Assembly: GCF_014648635.1 (NCBI RefSeq)
Contig: NZ_BMRM01000013.1
Location: 128,738-192,737 of the forward strand
Reading direction: 5' to 3'
DNA from: Streptomyces cinerochromogenes
GTDB taxonomy: Bacteria > Actinomycetota > Actinomycetes > Streptomycetales > Streptomycetaceae
DNA: 64,000 nucleotides
Shown: positions 41,569-48,840 of the stretch, piece after piece
How positions within the stretch are numbered: position 1 is the first letter of the stretch
Layout: each line of letters opens with the position of its first letter
Notes under the pieces: model-generated
The model's input: only the letters and a program-made list of their open reading frames with translations
Databases searched by the model: none
What the model was told of the DNA's origin: nothing
Position numbers and translations under genes: made by a program

Positions 41569-41612
41569 CGGACAGCTGTCCGCTACTTGGAAACTTAACG
41601 GACAGCTGTCCG
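41569..41612. promoter_or_regulatory. Two identical 14-base TetR operators
   Basis: CGGACAGCTGTCCG occurs twice as a perfect palindrome, at 41569-41582 and 41599-41612, with centres 30 bases (about three helical turns) apart on the same face. They lie between the oxidase operon and the divergent TetR gene, the second one 42 bases before the TetR start. This is a classic autoregulated divergent-operator layout. Confidence 0.85.
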
Positions 41613-41654
41613 CTTAGCAAGGGCGAGGTTTTGGCCACGCCTCGAGGAGGACGA

Positions 41655-42278
41655 GTGCCTCAGCAGAAGGACTCACCCCGGCGTTCGGACGCACAGCGCA
41701 ACCGCGAGCGCATCCTGGAAGTGGCCCTCACCGAGCTGTCGCGCTGCGCGGACGCCCCGCTGAGCGCGATCGCCAAGAAGGCCGGGGTCGGACAGGGCAC
41801 CTTCTACCGCAACTTCCCCAACCGCGAGTCCCTCGTTCTGGAGATCTACCGCCACGAAATGCAGCAGGTCGCCGACAGCGCGCAGCGCCTGCTCGACACC
41901 CGGGCCCCCGACGAGGCCCTGCGCGCCTGGATGGACCGGCTGTCGGAGTTCGCCATGACCAAGGCCGGGCTGGCCGACGCGATCCGGCAGGTCACCGGCG
42001 CGCCGGGCGGCCCCGCGAAGCCGTCCCCCACGCCGGTGGCCCGCGCGGCGGAGCTCCTGCTCCGCGCCAACGAGGAGGCCGGCACCGTACGGCCCGGCGT
42101 CACCGCGGACGACTTCCTCCTCGCCATAGCGGGCCTGTGGCAGCTCGACCCGCGCGACGACTGGCGGCCTCGCGCGACCCGGCTCCTCGACCTGGTCATG
42201 GACGGACTGCGCACGGGAGCGGCCGGACGGTGTGAGGGGGCGGCGGCCGAACGGCGCGCGGGTGCTGCCGGCGCCTGA
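41655..42278 (+). CDS. TetR-family repressor of the molybdenum oxidase operon
   Basis: A 207-residue TetR regulator. The DNA-binding domain spans residues about 10-60 (DAQRNRERILEVALTELSRCADAPLSAIAKKAGVGQGTFYRNFPNRESLVLEIYRHE). The remainder is the helical effector domain with MDRLSEFAMTKAGLADAIR and the FLLAIAGLWQL helix. The GTG follows GAGGAGGACGA. Divergence from the oxidase genes and the two identical palindromes make those genes the expected target. Its last codons take part in a 39-base tandem duplication. Confidence 0.9.
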   Translation: MPQQKDSPRRSDAQRNRERILEVALTELSRCADAPLSAIAKKAGVGQGTFYRNFPNRESLVLEIYRHEMQQVADSAQRLLDTRAPDEALRAWMDRLSEFAMTKAGLADAIRQVTGAPGGPAKPSPTPVARAAELLLRANEEAGTVRPGVTADDFLLAIAGLWQLDPRDDWRPRATRLLDLVMDGLRTGAAGRCEGAAAERRAGAAGA

Positions 42279-42339
42279 AGCGCCGCGGCCAGGGGAACGG
42301 GTGCCGCCGGCGCCTGAAGCGCCGCGGCCAGGGGAACGG
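42262..42339. repeat. 39-base tandem duplication across the TetR stop codon
   Basis: 42262-42300 and 42301-42339 are identical except for one T/C difference. The first copy contains the last codons and TGA of the TetR gene. Each copy includes a small GGCGC/GCGCC hairpin spanning the stop, so the terminator-like element is duplicated too. The junction is convergent with the CBS gene. Confidence 0.9.
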
Positions 42340-42401
42340 GGGTTCGCCCGCTACGGAGGCTCGGACCTCAGGAACGCCCACGCCCGCGGAGGGTTCGCGC
42401 C

Positions 42402-42899
42402 CTACGGAACCGGTATGCCGTACTCCCGCTCCCTTCGGCGCGGCGGCAGCCCGGGCAGCGTGGCCCGCACCCATGGCGCCTGCTGCGCCGGTCCGGTCCG
42501 GCGGTGCAGACCGGCGGCGGCGGCCACGTAGTCCCGCGCCGTCAGCAGGCCGGTCAGCCGGCCGCGGGGGTCGGTGACCGGCAGCGCGTCGATCCGTTCC
42601 TCCGTCATCACGGCCGCCGCGCGCGGCGCCGGATCCTCGGCATGGACCGTGACCGTGCGGCGCCCGCGGACAAGGTCGCGCACCCTGCGGCGGGACAGCG
42701 TCACGGCCGGGTCCGCGCACGCGACGGCGAGTTCGGCGCGGTCCAGCAGCCCGGCACAGCAGCCGTCCCGCCGGACCACCGGCAGATGGCTCTGCCCGCA
42801 CCGCTCGACCACCTCCCAGGCCATCAGCACGGTCTCGTCCTCGCCGATCGCGTACGGCGCTCCGTCCATGAGGGCGCCCACGGAAAGCCTCTCGTCCAC
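42402..42899 (-). CDS. CBS-domain pair protein
   Basis: A 165-residue protein with two CBS domains forming one Bateman module: MDGAPYAIGEDETVLMAWEVVERCGQSHLPVVRRDGCCAGLLDRAELA and RDLVRGRRTVTVHAEDPAPRAAAVMTEERIDALPVTDPRGRLTGLLTARDYV. Such modules bind adenosine nucleotides and report energy state. I chose the GTG at 42899 because GGAGGAGGC precedes it. In Streptomyces, stand-alone CBS proteins often sit in hypoxia/stress clusters with universal stress proteins, as here. A 45-codon frame lies just upstream on the same strand. Confidence 0.85.
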   Translation of the reverse strand: MDERLSVGALMDGAPYAIGEDETVLMAWEVVERCGQSHLPVVRRDGCCAGLLDRAELAVACADPAVTLSRRRVRDLVRGRRTVTVHAEDPAPRAAAVMTEERIDALPVTDPRGRLTGLLTARDYVAAAAGLHRRTGPAQQAPWVRATLPGLPPRRREREYGIPVP

Positions 42900-42915
42900 G
42901 GCTGCCTCCTCCCGG

Positions 42916-43053
42916 TCAGCACCGGCCGCGTTCGGCGGGAAGCCGCTCGGGAGCGGCCCCGGACGGCCGGCCGGCGGCATGGCCGCCCCTTCCGCCCGGC
43001 ACCACCGCCAGGGCGCGGAACAGCGGGACGCCGCAGCAGTACCGGATCACCAC
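42916..43053 (-). CDS. Candidate 45-residue small protein upstream of the CBS gene
   Basis: A short frame starting at GTG 43053 with a perfect AGGAGG nine bases upstream and ending 16 bases before the CBS start. The product begins MVIRYCCGVPLFRALAVVPGG, hydrophobic with a cysteine pair, and continues as an Arg/Pro/Gly-rich tail. I recognise no family. The strong ribosome site and spacing favour a real gene, but the composition of its second half is what random high-GC DNA would give. Confidence 0.35.
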   Translation of the reverse strand: MVIRYCCGVPLFRALAVVPGGRGGHAAGRPSGAAPERLPAERGRC

Positions 43054-43174
43054 GGTGACTCGCCTCCTGAGGGGTGCCGGGAGCGCGGGCCCGGCGCCCG
43101 CGTCTCCCCGACCACCCACTCCCCACCCTCCACCGGTCCCTCGAGCGCGTCATGGGCCGGTGAGGCCGAGGCGA

Positions 43175-43190
43175 GGGGCCGATGGGCCCC
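43175..43190. promoter_or_regulatory. Candidate OsdR/DevR-type box A
   Basis: GGGGCC-GATG-GGCCCC is a perfect 16-base dyad in the region shared by the CBS unit (minus) and the cyclic-nucleotide-binding gene (plus). Similar sequences recur at the USP/response-regulator and lactate-dehydrogenase promoters in this window. Confidence 0.5.
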
Positions 43191-43220
43191 CGTGCGGGAC
43201 GGGGCGCGCGGTGCGCCGCA

Positions 43221-43236
43221 TGGGCCGAAGAGCCCC
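43221..43236. promoter_or_regulatory. Candidate OsdR/DevR-type box B
   Basis: TGGGCCGAAGAGCCCC matches box A at 13 of 16 positions and keeps the GGGC/GCCC dyad. It lies 46 bases downstream of box A and 84 bases before the cyclic-nucleotide-binding gene's start. Confidence 0.45.
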
Positions 43237-43319
43237 CGTCCCGGGCCCGGGCGACCGGTGGTGCGGGGACTCGCCGGCGCGCAGGCTGGGATCAGGATCC
43301 CAGGAAGGGAGCCGGTGTG

Positions 43320-43775
43320 ATGACCTCCGCCAGCATGACCGCGGCGCTCGAGCCGGTCTACCGGGAACAACTGATGGGGCTCGCCCGTGAGGTCTCGTTC
43401 GAGGCCGGGACCCGCCTCTTCGAGGAGGGCCGGCGCGCCGACCGCTTCTGGATCGTGCGCACCGGCACCGTCGCCCTCGACCTGCACGTGCCCGGCCGGC
43501 GCCCGGCCGTGATCGAGTCGCTCGGCAACGGCGAACTCGTCGGCTGGTCCTGGCACTTCCCTCCGCACCTGTGGCACCTCGGCGCCGAAGCGGTGGGCCC
43601 CGTACGGGCCTGGGAGTTCGACGCCGAGTCGGTGCGGACGATGTGCGCCGCGGACCCCGAGCTGGGCCGGGCGGTGGCGGTGTGGGTGGGTCGCGTGATC
43701 GCCCAGCGGCTGCACGCCACCCGGATCCGGCTGCTCGACCTCTACGCCCCCTACGGCAGCGGGGGCCTGACATGA
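43320..43775 (+). CDS. Stand-alone cyclic-nucleotide-binding-domain protein (no HTH)
   Basis: A 151-residue protein that is essentially one Crp-type beta-barrel domain (LAREVSFEAGTRLFEEGRRADRFWIVRTGTVALDLHVPGRRPAVIESLGNGELVGWSW), with a long closing helix (AVWVGRVIAQRLHATRIRLLDLYAPYG). No DNA-binding domain follows, so it cannot act as a Crp regulator alone. It may be a ligand-binding adaptor. The GGAAGGGAG site serves either the ATG used here or a GTG three bases earlier. It precedes the persulfide/sulfur genes. Confidence 0.78.
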   Translation: MTSASMTAALEPVYREQLMGLAREVSFEAGTRLFEEGRRADRFWIVRTGTVALDLHVPGRRPAVIESLGNGELVGWSWHFPPHLWHLGAEAVGPVRAWEFDAESVRTMCAADPELGRAVAVWVGRVIAQRLHATRIRLLDLYAPYGSGGLT

Positions 43776-43882
43776 CCGCCGCGTCCCGGGCCACGCCCGC
43801 CGGGTGACCGGCCGGCGTGACCGAAGATCCGCTCGACCAGCACGCCGCACACCCCCTCACGCTCCTCCCACCCCTCCAAAAA

Positions 43883-43896
43883 TACCCCCCGGGGTA
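43883..43896. promoter_or_regulatory. CstR/CsoR-type operator 1
   Basis: TACCCC-CC-GGGGTA, a near-perfect palindrome with a GC-rich spacer, the typical operator shape of the CsoR/CstR family. It lies 72 bases before the persulfide dioxygenase start. Confidence 0.8.
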
Positions 43897-43916
43897 ATCG
43901 TGCTACCGTCCAGATA

Positions 43917-43930
43917 TACCCCCGGGGGTA
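43917..43930. promoter_or_regulatory. CstR/CsoR-type operator 2
   Basis: TACCCCCGGGGGTA is a perfect 14-base palindrome, 34 bases from operator 1 and 25 bases before the GTG start, so a bound repressor would cover the promoter. Confidence 0.82.
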
Positions 43931-43954
43931 ATTTTCACTGGAAGGGAGCACCCC

Positions 43955-45319
43955 GTGTTCTTCATCGACACGATCGAGGTGGCCGGGCTCGGCAACCGTG
44001 GTTATCTGGCAGGCGGCGGGCGGACGGCCGTGGTGGTCGACCCGCCGCGGGACATCGACCGGGTGATCGCGGCGGCGGCACGCCGGGGGGTGCGGATAGC
44101 CCAGGTCGTCGAGACGCACGTCCACAACGACTACGTCACCGGCGGCCTGGAGCTGGCCCGCGTCACGGGCGCCGCCTACCTCGTCCCCGCCGGGGCCCGC
44201 GTCTCCTACGACCGCGTCCCCGTGCACGACGGCGACCGCCGCGAGGTCGACACCACCGCCGGCCTGACCCTGCGCGCACTGGCGACGCCCGGCCACACCC
44301 CGCACCACACCTCCTACGTGCTGGAGGAGCACGGCACGGCCGTCGCCGTGTTCACCGGCGGCTCGCTGCTGATCGGCACCGTCGGCCGCCCCGACCTGGT
44401 CGAGCCACGGCTGACCGAGGACCTCGCGCGGGCGCAGCACGCCTCCGCGCGGCGCTTGGCCGCCGAGCTGCCGGACGACACGGCGGTGCTCCCCACGCAC
44501 GGCTTCGGCAGCTTCTGCTCCTCCGGCCAGGCCGAGGGCGGGTCCACCACGATCGGCAGGGAGAAGACCTCGAACGAGGCGCTCACCCGGGACGTCGACA
44601 GCTTCGTCGCCGGCCTGCTGGCCGGCCTGGACGATGTTCCCGCGTACTACGCCCACATGGGGCCGGCCAACGCCGCGGGGCCGGCGCCGGTCGACCTCAC
44701 CCCGCCCGCCGTCGCGGACGCCGAGGAGATCGCCGCCCGGCTGGCCGCCGGGGAGTGGGTGGTCGACCTGCGCAACCGGGTCGCCTTCGCCGAGGGGCAT
44801 GTGGCGGGTTCCCTGAACTTCGAAGCGGAGGGACAGCTCGCCACCTACCTCGCCTGGCTGATTCCGTGGGGCAGGCCGGTGACGCTGCTCGCCGAGTCCG
44901 CCGAACAGCTCGCCGCCGCGCAACGGGAGCTGGTCCGGGTCGGCATCGACCGTCCGGCCGCCGCGGCCACCGGGGACCCGGAGCACTGGGCACGCCGGGG
45001 GGAGGCCCTCGCCTCGTTCCCCCGCGCCACGTTCGCCGACCTCGCGGAGCATCCGGGGGACGGTGTGGTCGTCCTGGACGTCCGCCGGGACTCCGAGCGG
45101 GCGTCCGGCTTCCTGGACGGGTCGGTCCACATCCCCCTCCACACCCTGCACCGCCGCCTCCACGAGGTGCCCGCCGGGCAGGTCTGGGTGCACTGCGCCG
45201 GCGGTATGCGCGCCGCCGTCGCCTCCTCCGTGCTGGACGCGGCGGGCCGTGACGTCGTCGCCGTCGACGACCCCTTCGCCGCGGCCGAGAAGGCCGGGCT
45301 CACCGTCCGGACGCCCTGA
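43955..45319 (+). CDS. CstB-like persulfide dioxygenase-rhodanese fusion
   Basis: A 454-residue enzyme that should oxidise low-molecular-weight persulfides to sulfite or thiosulfate. Residues 1-245 are a metallo-beta-lactamase dioxygenase domain with iron ligands in ETHVHNDYVTGG, a histidine in PGHTPHHTSYV and ALPTHGFG-type ending (VLPTHGFGSFCSSG). Next is a degenerate rhodanese without a catalytic cysteine (VVDLRNRVAFAEGHVAGSLNF). The C-terminal rhodanese has the active cysteine in WVHCAGGMRAAV. This three-domain order equals staphylococcal CstB. The GTG follows GGAAGGGAG. Two CstR-type operators precede it. Confidence 0.88.
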   Translation: MFFIDTIEVAGLGNRGYLAGGGRTAVVVDPPRDIDRVIAAAARRGVRIAQVVETHVHNDYVTGGLELARVTGAAYLVPAGARVSYDRVPVHDGDRREVDTTAGLTLRALATPGHTPHHTSYVLEEHGTAVAVFTGGSLLIGTVGRPDLVEPRLTEDLARAQHASARRLAAELPDDTAVLPTHGFGSFCSSGQAEGGSTTIGREKTSNEALTRDVDSFVAGLLAGLDDVPAYYAHMGPANAAGPAPVDLTPPAVADAEEIAARLAAGEWVVDLRNRVAFAEGHVAGSLNFEAEGQLATYLAWLIPWGRPVTLLAESAEQLAAAQRELVRVGIDRPAAAATGDPEHWARRGEALASFPRATFADLAEHPGDGVVVLDVRRDSERASGFLDGSVHIPLHTLHRRLHEVPAGQVWVHCAGGMRAAVASSVLDAAGRDVVAVDDPFAAAEKAGLTVRTP

Positions 45320-45378
45320 CGGCAGCCACCGCGGACCAGTCGCACCGGACGACCGAGAGGAAAAGAAGGAGAAGCACG

Positions 45379-45834
45379 ATGGGCCTCTTCAGAGGCGACG
45401 CGGGCAGGTCGGGCCATCCAGGCAGGCCGGGCACCCCGGGGGACCCCGGCGATCCCCACGAGCCGGGCGGGCCACTCCGGCTGACCGTGCGGGAGGCCGC
45501 CGCCCGCACCGGGCACGACGGCCGGGTGGCGGCGGTCGCCGCAGCCGCCGGGCTGAGGGACGTACGGGAACCCGACGAGTGCCGGACCGGTCACGCCCCC
45601 GGCACCGTCCCGCCGCCGCTCGCGGCGCCGGCCGCCGGTGCCGGGCTGCCCGCCGCGGCGGACGTCCGGCCCATGGTCGTGATCTGCCGGTCGGGGCAGC
45701 GCTCGCGGCGGACCGTCGAGCTGCTCCGGGCCCAGGGGGCCGAGGCCGTCGACGTCAGGGGCGGCGTGCGGGAGTGGGCCGAGGCCGGCCTGCCGGTCGT
45801 GGACGGGCGGAGCGGGAACGGAACCGTCGCGTGA
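45379..45834 (+). CDS. Rhodanese-domain protein with collagen-like N-terminus
   Basis: A 151-residue sulfurtransferase. The C-terminal part is a rhodanese domain (LRDVREPDECRTGHAPGTVPPPL) with the active-site cysteine in VVICRSGQRSRRTVELL and the closing GGVREWAEAGLPVV. Before it is an unusual 30-residue segment rich in G-x-P triplets (HPGRPGTPGDPGDPHEPG), like a short collagen-type sequence. Part of the standard rhodanese N-terminal lobe seems shortened. Its stop overlaps the next gene (GTGA), so it works with the TauE-type exporter. Confidence 0.8.
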   Translation: MGLFRGDAGRSGHPGRPGTPGDPGDPHEPGGPLRLTVREAAARTGHDGRVAAVAAAAGLRDVREPDECRTGHAPGTVPPPLAAPAAGAGLPAAADVRPMVVICRSGQRSRRTVELLRAQGAEAVDVRGGVREWAEAGLPVVDGRSGNGTVA

Positions 45835-46580
45835 GCACTGTGATACTCGCCCTGGCCGCCGGCGCCGTCATCGGCCTGGCGCTCGGAGCGCTCGGAGGCG
45901 GCGGCAGCGTGCTGTCCGTCCCCGTCCTGATCTACCTGCTCGGCCTGACCCCTGTCGCGGCGACCACGACCAGCCTGGTCATCGTCACCCTCACCTGCGC
46001 CACCGCCCTGACCGCGCACGCCCGTGACGGCCATGTGCGCTGGCGTGAGGGGCTGCTGTTCGCGGCGGCCGGTATCGGTCCGGCGATGCTGGGCGGCGTG
46101 CTCGCCGGGCACCTTCCGGCCACCGTGCTGACCGTGGCCTTCGCCGTGGTGGCGGCCGCCGCCGCGGCCCGGATGCTCAGACCCCGCTCCTCCGCCCCGG
46201 ACGGCACCGTCGCCGTGCGGCCGGGCCGGGCGGCGGCCGCCGGGGCCGGACTGGGCGGGCTGACCGGAGTCCTCGGCGTCGGCGGCGGCTTCCTCGCGGT
46301 TCCCGCGCTGGTCGGTGTCCTGGGGATGCGGATGCGCTCGGCGGTGGGCACCAGTCTGCTCGTCATCACGGTCAACTCGCTGGCCGCCCTGGCGATGCGC
46401 GCCGGTACGGCCGACGGTCTGGACTGGGTCGTCACGGGACCCTTCGCCGGGGCGGCGGTCCTCGGCGCGTGGGACGGCAAGCGCCTCTCGGCGAGGCTGT
46501 CCGGGGACACCCTGCAACGGGCCTTCGCCCTCGTCCTGCTGGCCGTGGCCGGCCTCATGCTGCTGGACGTGCTGGTGTGA
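45831..46580 (+). CDS. TauE/SafE-family sulfite or sulfonate exporter
   Basis: A 249-residue membrane protein with about eight transmembrane helices. Each half of the protein repeats the family's glycine-rich helix start: LGALGGGGSVLSVPVLIYLLG near residue 20 and LTGVLGVGGGFLAVPALVGVLGM near 150. TauE/SafE proteins export sulfite and related anions, which fits removal of the sulfite made by the persulfide dioxygenase. Translation is coupled to the rhodanese by the GTGA overlap. Confidence 0.88.
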   Translation: MSTVILALAAGAVIGLALGALGGGGSVLSVPVLIYLLGLTPVAATTTSLVIVTLTCATALTAHARDGHVRWREGLLFAAAGIGPAMLGGVLAGHLPATVLTVAFAVVAAAAAARMLRPRSSAPDGTVAVRPGRAAAAGAGLGGLTGVLGVGGGFLAVPALVGVLGMRMRSAVGTSLLVITVNSLAALAMRAGTADGLDWVVTGPFAGAAVLGAWDGKRLSARLSGDTLQRAFALVLLAVAGLMLLDVLV

Positions 46581-46605
46581 CGCCCACCCGAACGCGAGCC
46601 GACAA

Positions 46606-46725
46606 GCCGGAAACCCCCTGGCCGGAAGCCGACATACCGGCACCCCCCCGACCGGCACCCCCCCGACCGGCAACCCCCCGACCGGCAACCGCCCGACTGG
46701 AAGCCGGCAGACCGGAAGCCGGCGA
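46606..46725. repeat. 15-base tandem repeat, eight degenerate units
   Basis: Units drift from GCCGGAAACCCCCTG to a core of ACCGGCACCCCCCCG copies (exact at 46636-46650 and 46651-46665) and back to ACCGGAAGCCGGCGA. It fills the convergent gap between the TauE and CstR genes. On either strand it could be read as PVGG/TGRHP-type peptide repeats, but no gene is supported. Confidence 0.85.
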
Positions 46726-46757
46726 GCCGGCGCGTCCGTCACGCGCCGGCGTGTCCC

Positions 46758-47051
46758 TCACGCCAGTGACAGGAACAGCCGCTCCAGCCGCGCGCGCATC
46801 GCCTCGGTGTCCTCGCCGTTCTTCCGGCCGGACTCGATGTCGGTCACGCACTGCTGCAGGCCGGTGGCGATGATCGCGAAACCGGCGCGGTCGAGCGCCC
46901 GCGAGGCGGCGGCCAGCTGCGTGATGACGTCCTCGCAGTCCCGTCCCTCCTCGATCATCCGGATCACTCCGGCGATCTGCCCCTGCGCACGCCGCAGCCG
47001 GTTCAGCACCGCCTTCAGGGACGCGCCCTCAAGCTCCAGTTCCACCATCAC
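46758..47051 (-). CDS. CstR-like (CsoR-family) persulfide-sensing repressor
   Basis: A 97-residue all-helical CsoR-family repressor. The two conserved cysteines are C39 (GRDCEDV) and C68 (GLQQC). CsoR copper sensors have a histidine four residues before the second cysteine; here that position is Gly64, so copper coordination is unlikely and a persulfide-sensing CstR role is favoured. The surrounding genes are all sulfur-oxidation genes with matching operators, including one at its own promoter. Derepression would follow di- or trisulfide crosslinking of the two cysteines across the dimer (family knowledge). Confidence 0.88.
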   Translation of the reverse strand: MMVELELEGASLKAVLNRLRRAQGQIAGVIRMIEEGRDCEDVITQLAAASRALDRAGFAIIATGLQQCVTDIESGRKNGEDTEAMRARLERLFLSLA

Positions 47052-47065
47052 TCCTCGAAACCCAT

Positions 47066-47079
47066 ACCCCTAGGGGTAC
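47066..47079. promoter_or_regulatory. CstR/CsoR-type operator 3 (divergent)
   Basis: TACCCC-TA-GGGGTA, a perfect palindrome between the cstR-like gene (minus) and the membrane rhodanese gene (plus), able to control both. Confidence 0.85.
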
Positions 47080-47129
47080 TGTACGTCCCGGTTCGGGACG
47101 GCGGCGACAGATCAAGGATCACCTCTGCC

Positions 47130-47708
47130 ATGACCACTCCCCTCACCCTCGGCACCGACCAGGCCCACGCCCGGCTGCACGAGCTCACCGTCATCGACGT
47201 ACGCACCCCCGGTGAGTACGCCTCCGGCCATCTGCCCGGAGCCCTCAACATCCCCCTGGACCGGATCCGGCGGGCCCTGCCGGAGATCCGGCACGCGGCC
47301 GTCCGCGGCGAGGTCCTGCTGGTGTGCGCCTCGGGCGCGCGCTCGGAGAACGCCGGCAGGGTCCTCGCCGAGCACGGCGTCCCGACCGCCACCCTGGCCG
47401 GCGGGACCCACGCGTGGGCCGCGGCCGGGCACGACCTGCGGCGGCCCGCCGTCCGCGACACACGGGCCGGCTGGAGCATGGAACGCCAGGTGCGCTTCAC
47501 CGCGGGCACCGCGGTACTGCTGGGCCTGCTCCTCGGCCTGCTGGTGCACCCGGCCTTCCAGGTCCTCTCCGCCGGCGTCGCGGGCGGCCTCGTCCTCTCC
47601 GCGCTCACCGACACCTGTGGCATGGCCCTCCTGCTGGCCAGGCTGCCCCACAACCGCCCCCGCCCGGCCGACCTCGCCGCGACACTCGCCGCACTGCGCC
47701 GACACTGA
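47130..47708 (+). CDS. Membrane rhodanese (YgaP-like)
   Basis: A 192-residue protein. Residues 1-110 are a rhodanese domain (VIDVRTPGEYASGHLPGALNIPLDRI) with the catalytic cysteine in LLVCASGARSENAGRVL. Two transmembrane helices follow (GTAVLLGLLLGLLVHPAFQVLSAGVAGGLVLSAL), corresponding to the YgaP/DUF2892 arrangement, so sulfur transfer would occur at the inner membrane face. Its promoter is shared with the CstR-like gene through operator 3. Confidence 0.85.
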   Translation: MTTPLTLGTDQAHARLHELTVIDVRTPGEYASGHLPGALNIPLDRIRRALPEIRHAAVRGEVLLVCASGARSENAGRVLAEHGVPTATLAGGTHAWAAAGHDLRRPAVRDTRAGWSMERQVRFTAGTAVLLGLLLGLLVHPAFQVLSAGVAGGLVLSALTDTCGMALLLARLPHNRPRPADLAATLAALRRH

Positions 47709-47743
47709 CGGGGGCGGTGCGCGTCGTCATGGCGGCCCGCGGG

Positions 47744-48649
47744 TCAGTCGTGTGCCACGACCGCTACGGGGGCGGCGACGTGGTGCAGGGCGGCATGGGT
47801 GACATGCCCGATACGAGGGCCGAGGGGCGCGGCACGGACACGCCGGCCCACGACGACCAGGGACGCGTCCCGGGCGTCGTCCACGAGGCGCTGTGCCGCG
47901 CTGCCGCAGCGGCTCGCCGCGATCACGTCGACGCCCGGGAACCTCTGCCGCCAGGGACGGAGCACCTTGCCGAGGAGGGCGGCCTGTTGGCGTGCGAGCG
48001 CGTCGTACAGGTCGGCGTCATCGCTGAAGCCGTGGAAGGAGGTCGGCGGCTCCCACCAGGCGTGGACGACGCGCAGCGGGGCTCTGCGGCGCGCGGCGGC
48101 GTCGAAGGCGAACTCCAGCAGCGCGTCGTCCGGGGCGTCGATGTCGAGGCCGAGGACGACGGGCCGGAAGGGCGCCGCGGCGGACGGCACGCCCGCCGGA
48201 TCCTTCGCGTGCTCGTCGGCGGCCTGCTCCCCCGCCCGGACCAGCACCACCGGACGCTCGGCGCGGGCCACGACGGCGAGGCTCACCGAGCCGACCAGGA
48301 ACCCGCCCAGCGCGCCGCGGCCCCGCGAGCCCAGGACCAGCAGCTCGGCGAGGTCCGCCGCCGCGCGCAGGGTGGCGGCCGGGGTCCCGGTGAGCCGCTC
48401 GCCGACCACCTCGATACCGGGGTGCCGGAGCCGGATTCCTTCCGCGGACTCGCTCACCATCCGCTCGGCCCACTGCCGGTATGCCCCGGGATCCCACAGC
48501 GGGGACCGGGCGATGCTCGTGGGCGCCGGTTCCTCGACGTGCACGATCCTCAGCGGGAGCCCCCGCAGCAGTGCCTCCCGCGCCGCCCACTCGGCCGCGG
48601 CCCGGCCCTCGGGCGAATCGTCGAGGCCGACGGTGACAGGTGCTGACAT
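47744..48649 (-). CDS. Tandem universal stress protein
   Basis: A 301-residue protein with two USP domains (1-145 and about 155-301). The first has a full ATP-binding pattern (LLVLGSRGRGALGGFLVGSVS). The second is partly degenerate (LVVVGRRVRAAPLGPRIGHVTHAAL). Tandem USPs of this kind belong to the hypoxia/dormancy regulons of DevR/OsdR in actinobacteria. The gene is divergent from the response-regulator gene, with a candidate box between them. The ATG at 48649 starts the first core strand; the open frame upstream is across the promoter. Confidence 0.87.
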   Translation of the reverse strand: MSAPVTVGLDDSPEGRAAAEWAAREALLRGLPLRIVHVEEPAPTSIARSPLWDPGAYRQWAERMVSESAEGIRLRHPGIEVVGERLTGTPAATLRAAADLAELLVLGSRGRGALGGFLVGSVSLAVVARAERPVVLVRAGEQAADEHAKDPAGVPSAAAPFRPVVLGLDIDAPDDALLEFAFDAAARRRAPLRVVHAWWEPPTSFHGFSDDADLYDALARQQAALLGKVLRPWRQRFPGVDVIAASRCGSAAQRLVDDARDASLVVVGRRVRAAPLGPRIGHVTHAALHHVAAPVAVVAHD

Positions 48650-48743
48650 GGTCTCCGCCTCCGGGCTGGAAGCCTCTCCCCCCGGCCGGCGCCGCACGAT
48701 GTCCGGCTCCCTCCAGCGTGTGCCGTGGGGGCGGAACACACCA

Positions 48744-48759
48744 GGGGCCGGTCGGCCCT
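48744..48759. promoter_or_regulatory. Candidate OsdR/DevR-type box C
   Basis: GGGGCC-GGTC-GGCCCT has the same shape as box A and extends into CCAGGG/CCCTGG-like flanks. It lies 95 bases upstream of the USP gene and 82 bases upstream of the response-regulator gene. Confidence 0.5.
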
Positions 48760-48840
48760 GGCCGTCACCGCGCCGACGGCTCATGCTCGAATTCCGGGGG
48801 AATCGGCAGTCCGCCGTCGTCCGCGGAACGCGAGGTCGCC

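Noticed and set aside
46758..47051. A copper-sensing CsoR assignment for the small repressor.
   Set aside because: The copper-binding histidine position is glycine and all linked genes are sulfur-oxidation genes, so CstR-like is the better call.
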